Part shown: positions 27,773 to 35,277 of the stretch, in pieces | Numbering within the stretch: position 1 is the stretch's first letter | How the letters are laid out: every line of letters begins with the position of its first letter | Source: an uncultured bacterium | Lineage (GTDB): Bacteria > Patescibacteriota > Minisyncoccia > Moranbacterales > GWC2-37-73 | Assembly (NCBI GenBank): GCA_903861715.1 | Contig: CAIOVI010000038.1 | Location: forward strand, 1 to 45,926 | Direction: 5' to 3' | Length of the DNA stretch: 45,926 bases | The notes under the pieces: generated by a model | The model's database searches: none | Seen by the model: only the letters and a program-made list of their open reading frames with translations | Told to the model about the DNA's origin: nothing | Position numbers and translations under genes: made by a program

Positions 27773-27996
27773 TATGGTCTCCTTTTTAGTGAGTTGTGAT
27801 GCCGGCCGGCTATCGCAACTTTTTAGGGAGAACTAAGTTTTCAAATAACTGGTTAAGTTTTTAGCTTAACTGGATAGTATACGCCAAAAAGAACAATTAG
27901 TCAATAAAAGCAGCTATACAGCATATTAAAATATAACATTGACTTTATGTAAGCCATATGTTAGAATATCTGTGATGACTAAATTATTCGACAAAT

Positions 27997-28803
27997 ATGG
28001 AAAAATTAGAAAAAAGATTGGAAAAACTAGGGATAGTTGGTAAAGAAGCGCAGGTCTATATTGAGCTTTTGAAGCTCAGGGAAGCTTCGGTGGCACAATT
28101 ATCCAAAAATACGGCAATTAAGCGAACAAGCGTTTATTATTGCCTTGATGCTTTGATGAAAAAAGAAATTGTGGGGCAAATAGACAAAAATGGCAAGAAG
28201 TTTTATTTTTGTGAAGATCCGAAGCGAAGCCTGGGAAATTTGGTTGAGCAACAAAAAATGGCAATTGAGGAAATGCTGCCTCAAATAAAAAATATTCTCG
28301 GAAAAGGTTCATTTTTGCCGACAATCAAAATTTATTATAACGTGAGTGGTCTGAGAAATCTTTTTGCAGATGTGGTTTCTTGCAAAGAAAAAGTTGCTCG
28401 CTATTACATGACAGACACAAGCATTAATGACTTGCTGGGAGTGACTTTTATGCGGGCAACTATCAAAAAAAGAGTAGCTGAAAAAATCAAAGCCTTATCC
28501 TTGAGAACCTTTGAATATAATTTGGATTTGACGGATGAATTGTTTTATTCTTCCAAATTTTTGCGTGAAACTAGGTTTTTGCCAAAAGACCTGAAAATTT
28601 CTCCCTATATGATTATTTATGATAATAAATCAATCATCATTGCGCCTAAGGAAAAGATTGGCTTCATTGTTGAGTCTCAGGAATTTGCCGATGCGCAGAA
28701 AGCAATTTTTGATATAATCTGGAATGGTGGCGAGGTGACTAAAATGGGAGATATCAATGGGCAAGTTCCTCAAAAAGCAACGGAGGAAGATTTGTATTAT
28801 TAG
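27997..28803 (+). CDS. TrmB-like HTH transcriptional regulator
   Basis: LEKLGIVGKEAQVYIELLKLREASVAQLSKNTAIKRTSVYYCLDALMKKEIV. Confidence 0.85.
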   Translation: MEKLEKRLEKLGIVGKEAQVYIELLKLREASVAQLSKNTAIKRTSVYYCLDALMKKEIVGQIDKNGKKFYFCEDPKRSLGNLVEQQKMAIEEMLPQIKNILGKGSFLPTIKIYYNVSGLRNLFADVVSCKEKVARYYMTDTSINDLLGVTFMRATIKKRVAEKIKALSLRTFEYNLDLTDELFYSSKFLRETRFLPKDLKISPYMIIYDNKSIIIAPKEKIGFIVESQEFADAQKAIFDIIWNGGEVTKMGDINGQVPQKATEEDLYY

Positions 28804-28921
28804 GAAATTTTTCCTCCAATATCCACTTTTAAGAGTTGATAATTTATGCTTAATTTTGGGGTCTTGAAAATAGTGCCAGGTAATAATGGGTAGTTACTAG
28901 TAGGTTTATTTTTAACACAAC

Positions 28922-28955
28922 ATATCAAATTCTTGCATATGCGACTATTTGATAT
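28922..28955. promoter_or_regulatory. 34-bp operator-like dyad, site 1, overlapping a promoter
   Basis: ATATCAAAT-tctt-GCATATGC-gact-ATTTGATAT; TTGCAT 28933-28938 and TATAAT 28955-28960 spaced 16 bp. Confidence 0.75.
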
Positions 28956-28998
28956 ATAATATGAATAGGAATGGAGAAGGTATTTTTTGATATTTTTT

Positions 28999-29607
28999 AT
29001 GAAGAAAGACCAAAAAACAATTGGTAAAATGGCAGAAGATTTTTTGTATTCTGATGGTGTTGGAGCAACTGCCACCAAGTTTTTACTTATGGCAATTGCT
29101 ATTGGTGGGATCGCCTTTGTTGGCGCATTAGCACCAGCGTTATTTTCAATAGCTGAAGGGGCTGGGCTCAGAAAAAAATATTCCAAAAAGCAATTACAAA
29201 ATACTTTTGGACTTCTAAAGCAACGTAAGTTGGTTGAAATTATTCAAGAGAAAAATGGAAAAACTAAAGTTATTTTGACGAATACTGGAGAAAAGCGGGT
29301 GAAGGAATTTTGCTTTGAGGAGCTTAGAATTCAAAAAGCGAGAAAATGGGACAAAAAATGGCGAGTGCTTGTGTATGATATTCCTACAAAACCTAAGGTA
29401 TACAATAATGCTCGTGAGGCTTTGCGGGCAAAGATTAAAGAAATTGGGTTTGTGCAACTCCAGAAAAGTGTTTGGGTTTGTCCATATGAATGTGAAGATG
29501 AAATCCTTTTTCTTTCAGAAAGTTATCGGGTTACAAAATTTATTGAGATTTTTACCGTCGATAAAATGCTTCACAGCGAAAGGTTGAAAAGTAAATTTAA
29601 ATTGTAG
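28999..29607 (+). CDS. PaaX-like/Cas2-fold regulator with N-terminal transmembrane segment
   Basis: TM FLLMAIAIGGIAFVGALAPALFSI; wHTH-like region; RVLVYDIPTKPKVYNNAREALRAKIKEIGFVQLQKSVWVCPYECEDEILFL. Start taken at MKKDQK within ORF 28987..29607. Confidence 0.75.
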   Translation: MKKDQKTIGKMAEDFLYSDGVGATATKFLLMAIAIGGIAFVGALAPALFSIAEGAGLRKKYSKKQLQNTFGLLKQRKLVEIIQEKNGKTKVILTNTGEKRVKEFCFEELRIQKARKWDKKWRVLVYDIPTKPKVYNNAREALRAKIKEIGFVQLQKSVWVCPYECEDEILFLSESYRVTKFIEIFTVDKMLHSERLKSKFKL

Positions 29608-29644
29608 CTGTATGGTTGGCGTTTTTGTTATTAGAGAATAGGAT

Positions 29645-29678
29645 ATATCAAATAGTCGCATATGCAAGTATTTGATAT
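29645..29678. promoter_or_regulatory. 34-bp operator-like dyad, site 2 (inverted copy of site 1)
   Basis: ATATCAAAT-agtc-GCATATGC-aagt-ATTTGATAT; reverse complement of site 1 at 33/34 positions. Confidence 0.75.
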
Positions 29679-29780
29679 ATCTTTTTAATTTTAGTTTATA
29701 AAGGGGAAAAGGCTTGAGAATTTAGTGGAGAATATGAAAAAATGAGTGTGCTATAATAAGTCATACTAAATTAGCCAGAT

Positions 29781-29834
29781 CACTGCCAGTTGCAAGGAGG
29801 CTCAACCTCCATTGTGGAGGTTGAGCCTCCAATG
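29781..29834. repeat. family B palindrome, copy 1
   Basis: CACTGCCAGTTGCAA + GGAGGCTCAACCTCCA-ttg-TGGAGGTTGAGCCTCC. Confidence 0.9.
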
Positions 29835-29903
29835 TTTGCTACTGCGAATTAAGTTAGTATCAGTTAATAAATTGCTATAAAAAACTAAAAAGCTATTCAA
29901 GAT

Positions 29904-32222
29904 ATGGATATTTTAGAAGGACTTAATGAAAATCAAAAAGAGGCAGTGACGACCGTGGATGGGCCACTGCTGATTATTGCGGGGGCGGGTTCTGGAAAAA
30001 CCAAGACGCTGACGCATCGGGTGGCCTTCTTGATCAAAAAGGCGGGCGTTTGGCCACGCAACATTTTGGCAGTGACTTTCACCAACAAGGCGGCGCAAGA
30101 AATGCGAGAAAGAATTATCCGAATTTTGCATCCGTATAACAACGAATTAAATTCGAATCCCATTCGATATAGTTTGTATGGAAATTTGGATCTGCCCACC
30201 ATTGGCACTTTTCACGCCATTTGCTCCATGATTCTGCGCAGTGAAATTGAAGTTTTGGGTTATGCTAAGACTTTCAACATCATTGATGATCAAGATCAGC
30301 AAGCTTTGGTGAAAAAAATTCTCAAGCAGCTGGAAATTGATCCGCAGCAGTTTAATCCGCGGGCAATTCTTTCGGCGATTAGCAAGGAAAAAAATGAATT
30401 GGTGACGGCCGAGCAATTCGCTCAGCAAATCGGCGGATACTATGAAGAAATTGTTTCCAGGGTTTTCAATGCCTATCAAAAACAACTGCGAGAAAACAAC
30501 AGTCTTGATTTTGATGACATCATCATGTTGACCGCGCAGTTGTTTCAGAATTTTCCGCACATTTTGGAAAAATATCAGCAGCGTTTTCGCTATATCATGG
30601 TGGACGAATATCAAGATACCAACCGGGCGCAGTATGTGCTGATAAACTTGCTGGCGAGCAAACATCGCAATCTTTGCGTAGTTGGTGACGACTGGCAGTC
30701 GATTTACAAGTTTAGAGGAGCTGACATTCAAAACATTTTGAATTTTGAAAAAGATTATGGCGAAACCAAAGTGATTCACTTGGAACAAAATTATCGCTCC
30801 AGTCAGGTGATTTTGGATGCCGCTTATGGCGTGATTTCGAAAAACATCAATCGTAAAGACAAAAAACTGTGGACGGAAAAGGAAAGTGGTCATTTGGTCT
30901 GCTCATATGAAGCTCAGGACGAAAGGGATGAAGCGGAGTTTATTGCCAAGGAAATTCAAGCCAAAGCCAAGGGCATTTTCAAAAATTTCGTGGTGCTTTA
31001 TCGCACCAATGCGCAGTCGCGCACGTTGGAGGAAATTTTTCTGCAAAAATCGATTCCGTATCGCATCATTGGGGGAATTAAATTTTATCAACGCAAAGAA
31101 GTCAAGGACATGGTGGCGTATCTGCGTTTGATTTTGAACAATAATGATAGTATTTCTTTGGCGCGCATTGTCAATGAACCACGTCGCGCAATTGGTGAGG
31201 TGACTTTGAAAAAATGGTTGACCTTTGCCAGGGAAGCGCAGGCTAATCCGATTGAAGCATCCTTGCAGATTGCAAATTCAAACTTAACCATTCCAAAATC
31301 AAAAGTGGATGAAATTTTGAAATTCTGTGAATTTGTGCGCCGGATGAAAGAGGTTCAGCCGCGAATTAAGTTGGCGGATTTCATCGAAAAAGTTTTCAAG
31401 GAAAGCGGTTATGAAAAAATGCTTTTAGCAGAGGGTCCAGAGGGGGAAATGCGCTGGGAGAATGTCAAAGAATTGGTTTCAGTGGCTCAGAAATACGATT
31501 CCGCCTCATCGGCGGACAAGTCACTAGCCTCATCGGCGGACAAGTCACTAGCCTCATCGGCGGACAAGTTGGCGAGTGTAGAATCGGTTGATGAGTTGAG
31601 TGCTTTTTTGGAAGAAGTTGCGCTGGCATCAGACGTTGATAATGTTGATCAAAATCAAGATGCCGTGCATTTGATGACGCTGCATAGTGCCAAAGGTTTG
31701 GAATTTCCAACGGTTTTCATTGTGGGTCTTGAAGAGGGAATTTTGCCCCACGCCAGAAGTTTGCTTTCCCACGCCGAAATGGAAGAAGAAAGACGACTGA
31801 TGTATGTGGGACTCACGCGAGCCAAGGAAAAAATATATTTGATCTTCACGCGCCAGCGCACGCTTTTCGGCATGGCTCAGATGAATGCGCCATCACGCTT
31901 TTTGGAAGATATTGAAGAAAAATTGCTTGAAAAAAAATCATATCGCGAAAAAGATCAAGCTTTTTTCAATTCACTTCTGGAAAAAAATTATCCCGTTTCA
32001 ACTGGCTTTCAGAATGCCAAGAAATATAAAAGCCTCGGGGCTGACAAGATTGTCACGGGCAAAAAAGAAAAAATTGAGCTTAAGGGTGGCGAGCGAGTTG
32101 CGCATCAAGAATTTGGTGATGGCATTGTGGTTTCAGCAGTTGGCGATGTGATTGTGGTGGCCTTCAAGAAAGCAGGAATCAAGAGGCTTAGTGCGGAGTT
32201 TGCGAAACTGAAAAAGCTCTAA
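29904..32222 (+). CDS. pcrA: UvrD/PcrA-type superfamily 1 DNA helicase with an internal SSADKSLA repeat
   Basis: GLNENQKEAVTTVDGPLLIIAGAGSGKTKTLTHRVAFLI, VDEYQDTNRAQY, VVGDDWQSIYKFRGADIQNIL, LMTLHSAKGLEFPTVFIVGLEEGILPH. Confidence 0.95.
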   Translation: MDILEGLNENQKEAVTTVDGPLLIIAGAGSGKTKTLTHRVAFLIKKAGVWPRNILAVTFTNKAAQEMRERIIRILHPYNNELNSNPIRYSLYGNLDLPTIGTFHAICSMILRSEIEVLGYAKTFNIIDDQDQQALVKKILKQLEIDPQQFNPRAILSAISKEKNELVTAEQFAQQIGGYYEEIVSRVFNAYQKQLRENNSLDFDDIIMLTAQLFQNFPHILEKYQQRFRYIMVDEYQDTNRAQYVLINLLASKHRNLCVVGDDWQSIYKFRGADIQNILNFEKDYGETKVIHLEQNYRSSQVILDAAYGVISKNINRKDKKLWTEKESGHLVCSYEAQDERDEAEFIAKEIQAKAKGIFKNFVVLYRTNAQSRTLEEIFLQKSIPYRIIGGIKFYQRKEVKDMVAYLRLILNNNDSISLARIVNEPRRAIGEVTLKKWLTFAREAQANPIEASLQIANSNLTIPKSKVDEILKFCEFVRRMKEVQPRIKLADFIEKVFKESGYEKMLLAEGPEGEMRWENVKELVSVAQKYDSASSADKSLASSADKSLASSADKLASVESVDELSAFLEEVALASDVDNVDQNQDAVHLMTLHSAKGLEFPTVFIVGLEEGILPHARSLLSHAEMEEERRLMYVGLTRAKEKIYLIFTRQRTLFGMAQMNAPSRFLEDIEEKLLEKKSYREKDQAFFNSLLEKNYPVSTGFQNAKKYKSLGADKIVTGKKEKIELKGGERVAHQEFGDGIVVSAVGDVIVVAFKKAGIKRLSAEFAKLKKL
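31503..31569 (+). repeat. 24-bp in-frame tandem repeat in the helicase gene, ~2.8 copies
   Basis: gcctcatcggcggacaagtcacta at 31503-31526 and 31527-31550, then gcctcatcggcggacaagt. Confidence 0.95.
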
Positions 32223-32403
32223 AAAGATACAATAACCAAGATACAAACACCAAACAAAATTCAATAATCAATTTTCAAATATTCAAACCCTTTGTATTTT
32301 TGGATATTGGAATTTGAAATTTGTTTGGTTATTGTATCTTGTCTCTTGGTTATTTAAGAACTATATTTGGTTATTGTATCTTCTATCTTTGTATCTTGGC
32401 TAT
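32223..32403. repeat. family A intergenic palindrome, copy 4
   Basis: aagatacaataaccaagatacaaacaccaaacaaaattcaataatca ... tttgtttggttattgtatcttgtctcttggttat. Confidence 0.8.
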
Positions 32404-33326
32404 TGCCTATGTCCCGTTCCGTGAAACTTCTGGTGCACTTGCTTGAGTTGTTGGTTGGTGACGTGGGTGTAGATTTGAGTGGTTGTAATTGATGAGTGGC
32501 CGAGCATGGTTTGGACGCTGCGGATGTCCGCGCCGTTGGAAAGCAGGTCAGTGGCAAAACTGTGTCGCAAGGTGTGAGGATGAACATCTTTAACTAGGCC
32601 AGCTTTGGCGGCATAAAACTTGACGATTCTTTGAATGGAACGAGGTGTGAGGCGTTTGCCGGCCGCTTCGTTTTTTTGTTTTTTGTCCCTGGAAACATGG
32701 ATGAAAAGGGCTGGATCAAGGTCCATTCTTTTGGACAGATATTTTTCCAGAAATTTTTTGGCGCTGTCGGAAACAAAAACGAGGCGAATTTTGTCGCCCT
32801 TGCCTTTCACGCTAAACTCTTGGCGCTCCAGATTGATTTGGTCGCGGTTGAGGCTGGCCAATTCCGAAACGCGCAGACCAGCTGAAAAAAGCAATTCCAA
32901 GATTGAGCGGTCACGCAGAGCTTTCAAATCAAGGGTGTTGGCGCAGTCCAAAAGTCGCTGGACTTCGTCGCCACTGAGAAATTCAATTTCGTGGCTGGGA
33001 TTTTTGCCAATTTCGATTTTTTCCGCAGCCAAGCTTTTGATGTCTCGCTTGGAAAGATATTTGAGAAAGCTTCGCACGGCAATCAGGTGATAGTTTTGAG
33101 TGCTTTTTTTGAGCTGACCTCCTTTGTCGTCAGTCAGTCGATTGAGATGGAGGCGATATTGCCGCACAAGTTCGGCCGTGATTTGCTCAGCTCTGGAAAT
33201 TTTGGCCCACAGCAAAAAACGTTTGAGATAGTGATGATAGTTCTCAATGGTTTTCTGGCTGCGACTTTTTTCGATTTCTAGATATTCAAGGAAGTCGGTT
33301 AGTAGTTTGTTGATAGAGGTTGGCAT
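32400..33326 (-). CDS. XerC/XerD-like tyrosine recombinase
   Basis: SAM-like N-terminal domain, SAGLRVSELASLNRDQINL, HTLRHSFATDLLSNGADIRSVQTMLGHSSITTTQIYTH; start taken at MPTSINKLL within ORF 32400..33386. Confidence 0.93.
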   Translation of the reverse strand: MPTSINKLLTDFLEYLEIEKSRSQKTIENYHHYLKRFLLWAKISRAEQITAELVRQYRLHLNRLTDDKGGQLKKSTQNYHLIAVRSFLKYLSKRDIKSLAAEKIEIGKNPSHEIEFLSGDEVQRLLDCANTLDLKALRDRSILELLFSAGLRVSELASLNRDQINLERQEFSVKGKGDKIRLVFVSDSAKKFLEKYLSKRMDLDPALFIHVSRDKKQKNEAAGKRLTPRSIQRIVKFYAAKAGLVKDVHPHTLRHSFATDLLSNGADIRSVQTMLGHSSITTTQIYTHVTNQQLKQVHQKFHGTGHRQ

Positions 33327-33576
33327 AATTGCGATTGGCTTATTTTTTGATTTTTCGAAAATTTTAAATTTGAAATTTGAAATCAATTTTCAATGATTAA
33401 ATTTTAAAACATTAAAAACTTATCATTTTTCATTAATTTTAAACTTTAAACTTAAAAATTTAAATTCAGCGCATTGGCGCTGGCTTCATTCTACTCTATT
33501 TTTCAATTTCCAAGAAATGAAGTGGTTAAAAATGCCTTTTTAAAGCCTAAAAATGGCATTTGGGGCAAAAATTCCT

Positions 33577-33604
33577 TTGACAAAAGCTGAGGGAGGTATA
33601 TACT
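33577..33604 (+). promoter_or_regulatory. sigma70-like promoter (TTGACA-16 bp-TATACT)
   Basis: TTGACA 33577-33582, TATACT 33599-33604. Confidence 0.6.
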
Positions 33605-33711
33605 TGAAGGAAGTTAAAAATTAAGACTGCGAACTATGAAACAACTGTGAACCCCGTTTAAATGCGGGCTCAGATCCTGAAATAAATTCCCGTCAAAGGC
33701 GGGCAAACAGG

Positions 33712-33828
33712 ATGACAGTTATTATTCTAAAATCGCTTGTCAATCGAAAGGATTTTCACTTATTAGTAAAAAAAGCCTTTTTTCTTATCTTAGGGATTTT
33801 TTTGCCAAGCTTGATTTTGCTGAGCTAA
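33712..33828 (+). CDS. putative 38-aa hydrophobic leader ORF
   Basis: MTVIILKSLVNRKDFHLLVKKAFFLILGIFLPSLILLS*, directly upstream of the LysM-CHAP gene; overlap with an alternative upstream extension of that gene is possible. Confidence 0.3.
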   Translation: MTVIILKSLVNRKDFHLLVKKAFFLILGIFLPSLILLS

Positions 33829-33842
33829 ACACGAAGCTTCAT

Positions 33843-34973
33843 TTGAAGCAGCGGGCGATAGCCAGCTATATCAAACAGCGCAGAACCCTGAAACTGCTTC
33901 ATCTCCTGCGAAATTATTCTGCTATTGCCGTGGTGGTTTCAAGCGCACTGCTTGTTTCCGCCACCAACGTCGCTTCCGGAAAAGGAAACGGCAGTTTTTT
34001 GTTTGGCTATTTGGACGGAAGTTCACAAGCAGCTGGCAACACCAGTGGAAAAATCAATGGTCAAATTAGTCGCAAAAATGACCTGGCGCTGGTGCCACTT
34101 TCAAAATCAAGCACTGCTATTGACCCAACTGCCAAAGATGAGGCCGAAAGTCAGAGTCTCATCAAAAATCAAGGTATCATGAGCGCTACGGCGGCCAGTC
34201 CAATGAAAGATCCAGAACAAGACGGAGGCGTCAAGATGTATGTGGTGCAAGAGGGTGACACGCTGGGCTCAATTGCGACCAAAAATAAAGTTTCGGTCAA
34301 TACGATTTTGTGGGCCAATGATATTAGCAATGCCGATCAAATCAAACCTGGCGACACCCTCTTCATTTTGCCAGTTTCTGGCATTCAATACACCATTAAA
34401 GCTGGCGACACAATTGACACTATCGCAGCCAAGTTTAAAGCCGAAAAAGACAAGATTATTGCTTTCAATGATTTGCCAGCCAATGGCGACGTGGAAGTTG
34501 GCAAGGATATTGTGATTCCTGATGGACAAGGCACAGCGCCAGCGCCTGTTGCTCCAAGCACTCCGTCAACTCCCGCTGGAGTCATTGCGCCTCGTCAATA
34601 TGCCAACACCACTGGTGGCACACCCGAAGTTTCCAGCGGCAATCTTTTGTCTGGCAAGGCTGGCAATGGGCACGGCTTTCCATACGGATATTGCACTTGG
34701 TATGTGGCGCAAAAACGCTATGTGCCGTGGAGCGGCAATGCTGGAACTTGGCTTTATCATGCCAAAGCAGGAGGCTATGCCACGGGACGCACCCCAAAAG
34801 TTGGCGCAATTATGGTGACCACGGAAAATCGCTATTACGGTCACGTGGCCTATGTGGAAAAAGTCAGTGGCGACACCATCACGGTCAGCGAAATGAACTA
34901 CGCTGGTTTTGCCAAGGTTGATCGCCGAGTTTTGTCGGCTTCAAGTCGGGTGGTGAAAGGATTCATTTATTAA
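33843..34973 (+). CDS. LysM-CHAP peptidoglycan hydrolase
   Basis: Two LysM (MYVVQEGDTLGSIATKNKVSVNTILWANDI; YTIKAGDTIDTIAAKFKAEKDKIIAFNDL) and CHAP GFPYGYCTWYVAQKRYVPWSGNAGTWLYHAKAGGYATGRTPKVGAIMV...GHVAYVEKV; TTG start assigned by ORF track. Confidence 0.9.
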   Translation: MKQRAIASYIKQRRTLKLLHLLRNYSAIAVVVSSALLVSATNVASGKGNGSFLFGYLDGSSQAAGNTSGKINGQISRKNDLALVPLSKSSTAIDPTAKDEAESQSLIKNQGIMSATAASPMKDPEQDGGVKMYVVQEGDTLGSIATKNKVSVNTILWANDISNADQIKPGDTLFILPVSGIQYTIKAGDTIDTIAAKFKAEKDKIIAFNDLPANGDVEVGKDIVIPDGQGTAPAPVAPSTPSTPAGVIAPRQYANTTGGTPEVSSGNLLSGKAGNGHGFPYGYCTWYVAQKRYVPWSGNAGTWLYHAKAGGYATGRTPKVGAIMVTTENRYYGHVAYVEKVSGDTITVSEMNYAGFAKVDRRVLSASSRVVKGFIY

Positions 34974-35075
34974 ACTCCTACGAAATTACAAAATTATTAC
35001 AAAAATACAAAAAGACCCTACGAATTTACAAATCAGTTACAAATCTACAAATATACAAAAAAAAAGCATATTATG

Positions 35076-35113
35076 AAAAAATCGCACTCCGAAATATGGG
35101 TGCGGTTTTTTTG
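35076..35113 (+). terminator. terminator-like hairpin
   Basis: AAAAAATCGCAC ... GTGCGGTTTTTTT. Confidence 0.6.
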
Positions 35114-35150
35114 TGGCAAGGTTTAGAGTTATATTAAAATAAATTTAGAG

Positions 35151-35203
35151 CACTGGTGGTTGCAAGGAGGCTCAACCTCCATAATGGAGGTTGAGCCTCC
35201 AAT
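35151..35203. repeat. family B palindrome, copy 2
   Basis: GGAGGCTCAACCTCCA-taa-TGGAGGTTGAGCCTCC with upstream GTTGCAA. Confidence 0.9.
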
Positions 35204-35277
35204 GGCTAGGCTATTAATTGAAACGTCTTATTGTATTTAGACAATGTAACAATGTAACAATTTGAGCCAAAAGGGCT

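Noticed and set aside
28999-29607. Cas2 of a CRISPR system
   Set aside because: Cas2-like fold is expected for PaaX-type regulators; no Cas1, effector genes or CRISPR array in the window.
29796-29830. Family B as ordinary Rho-independent terminators
   Set aside because: No T-tract after the stem, and copies have conserved flanks and occur in both orientations.
30147-30893. 248-aa ORF antisense to the UvrD/PcrA gene
   Set aside because: Same reason: shadow ORF on the opposite strand of a conserved coding region.
32400-33326. Integrase of a mobile element
   Set aside because: Xer-like full-length tyrosine recombinase next to a housekeeping helicase with no att repeats seen nearby; more likely chromosomal Xer.
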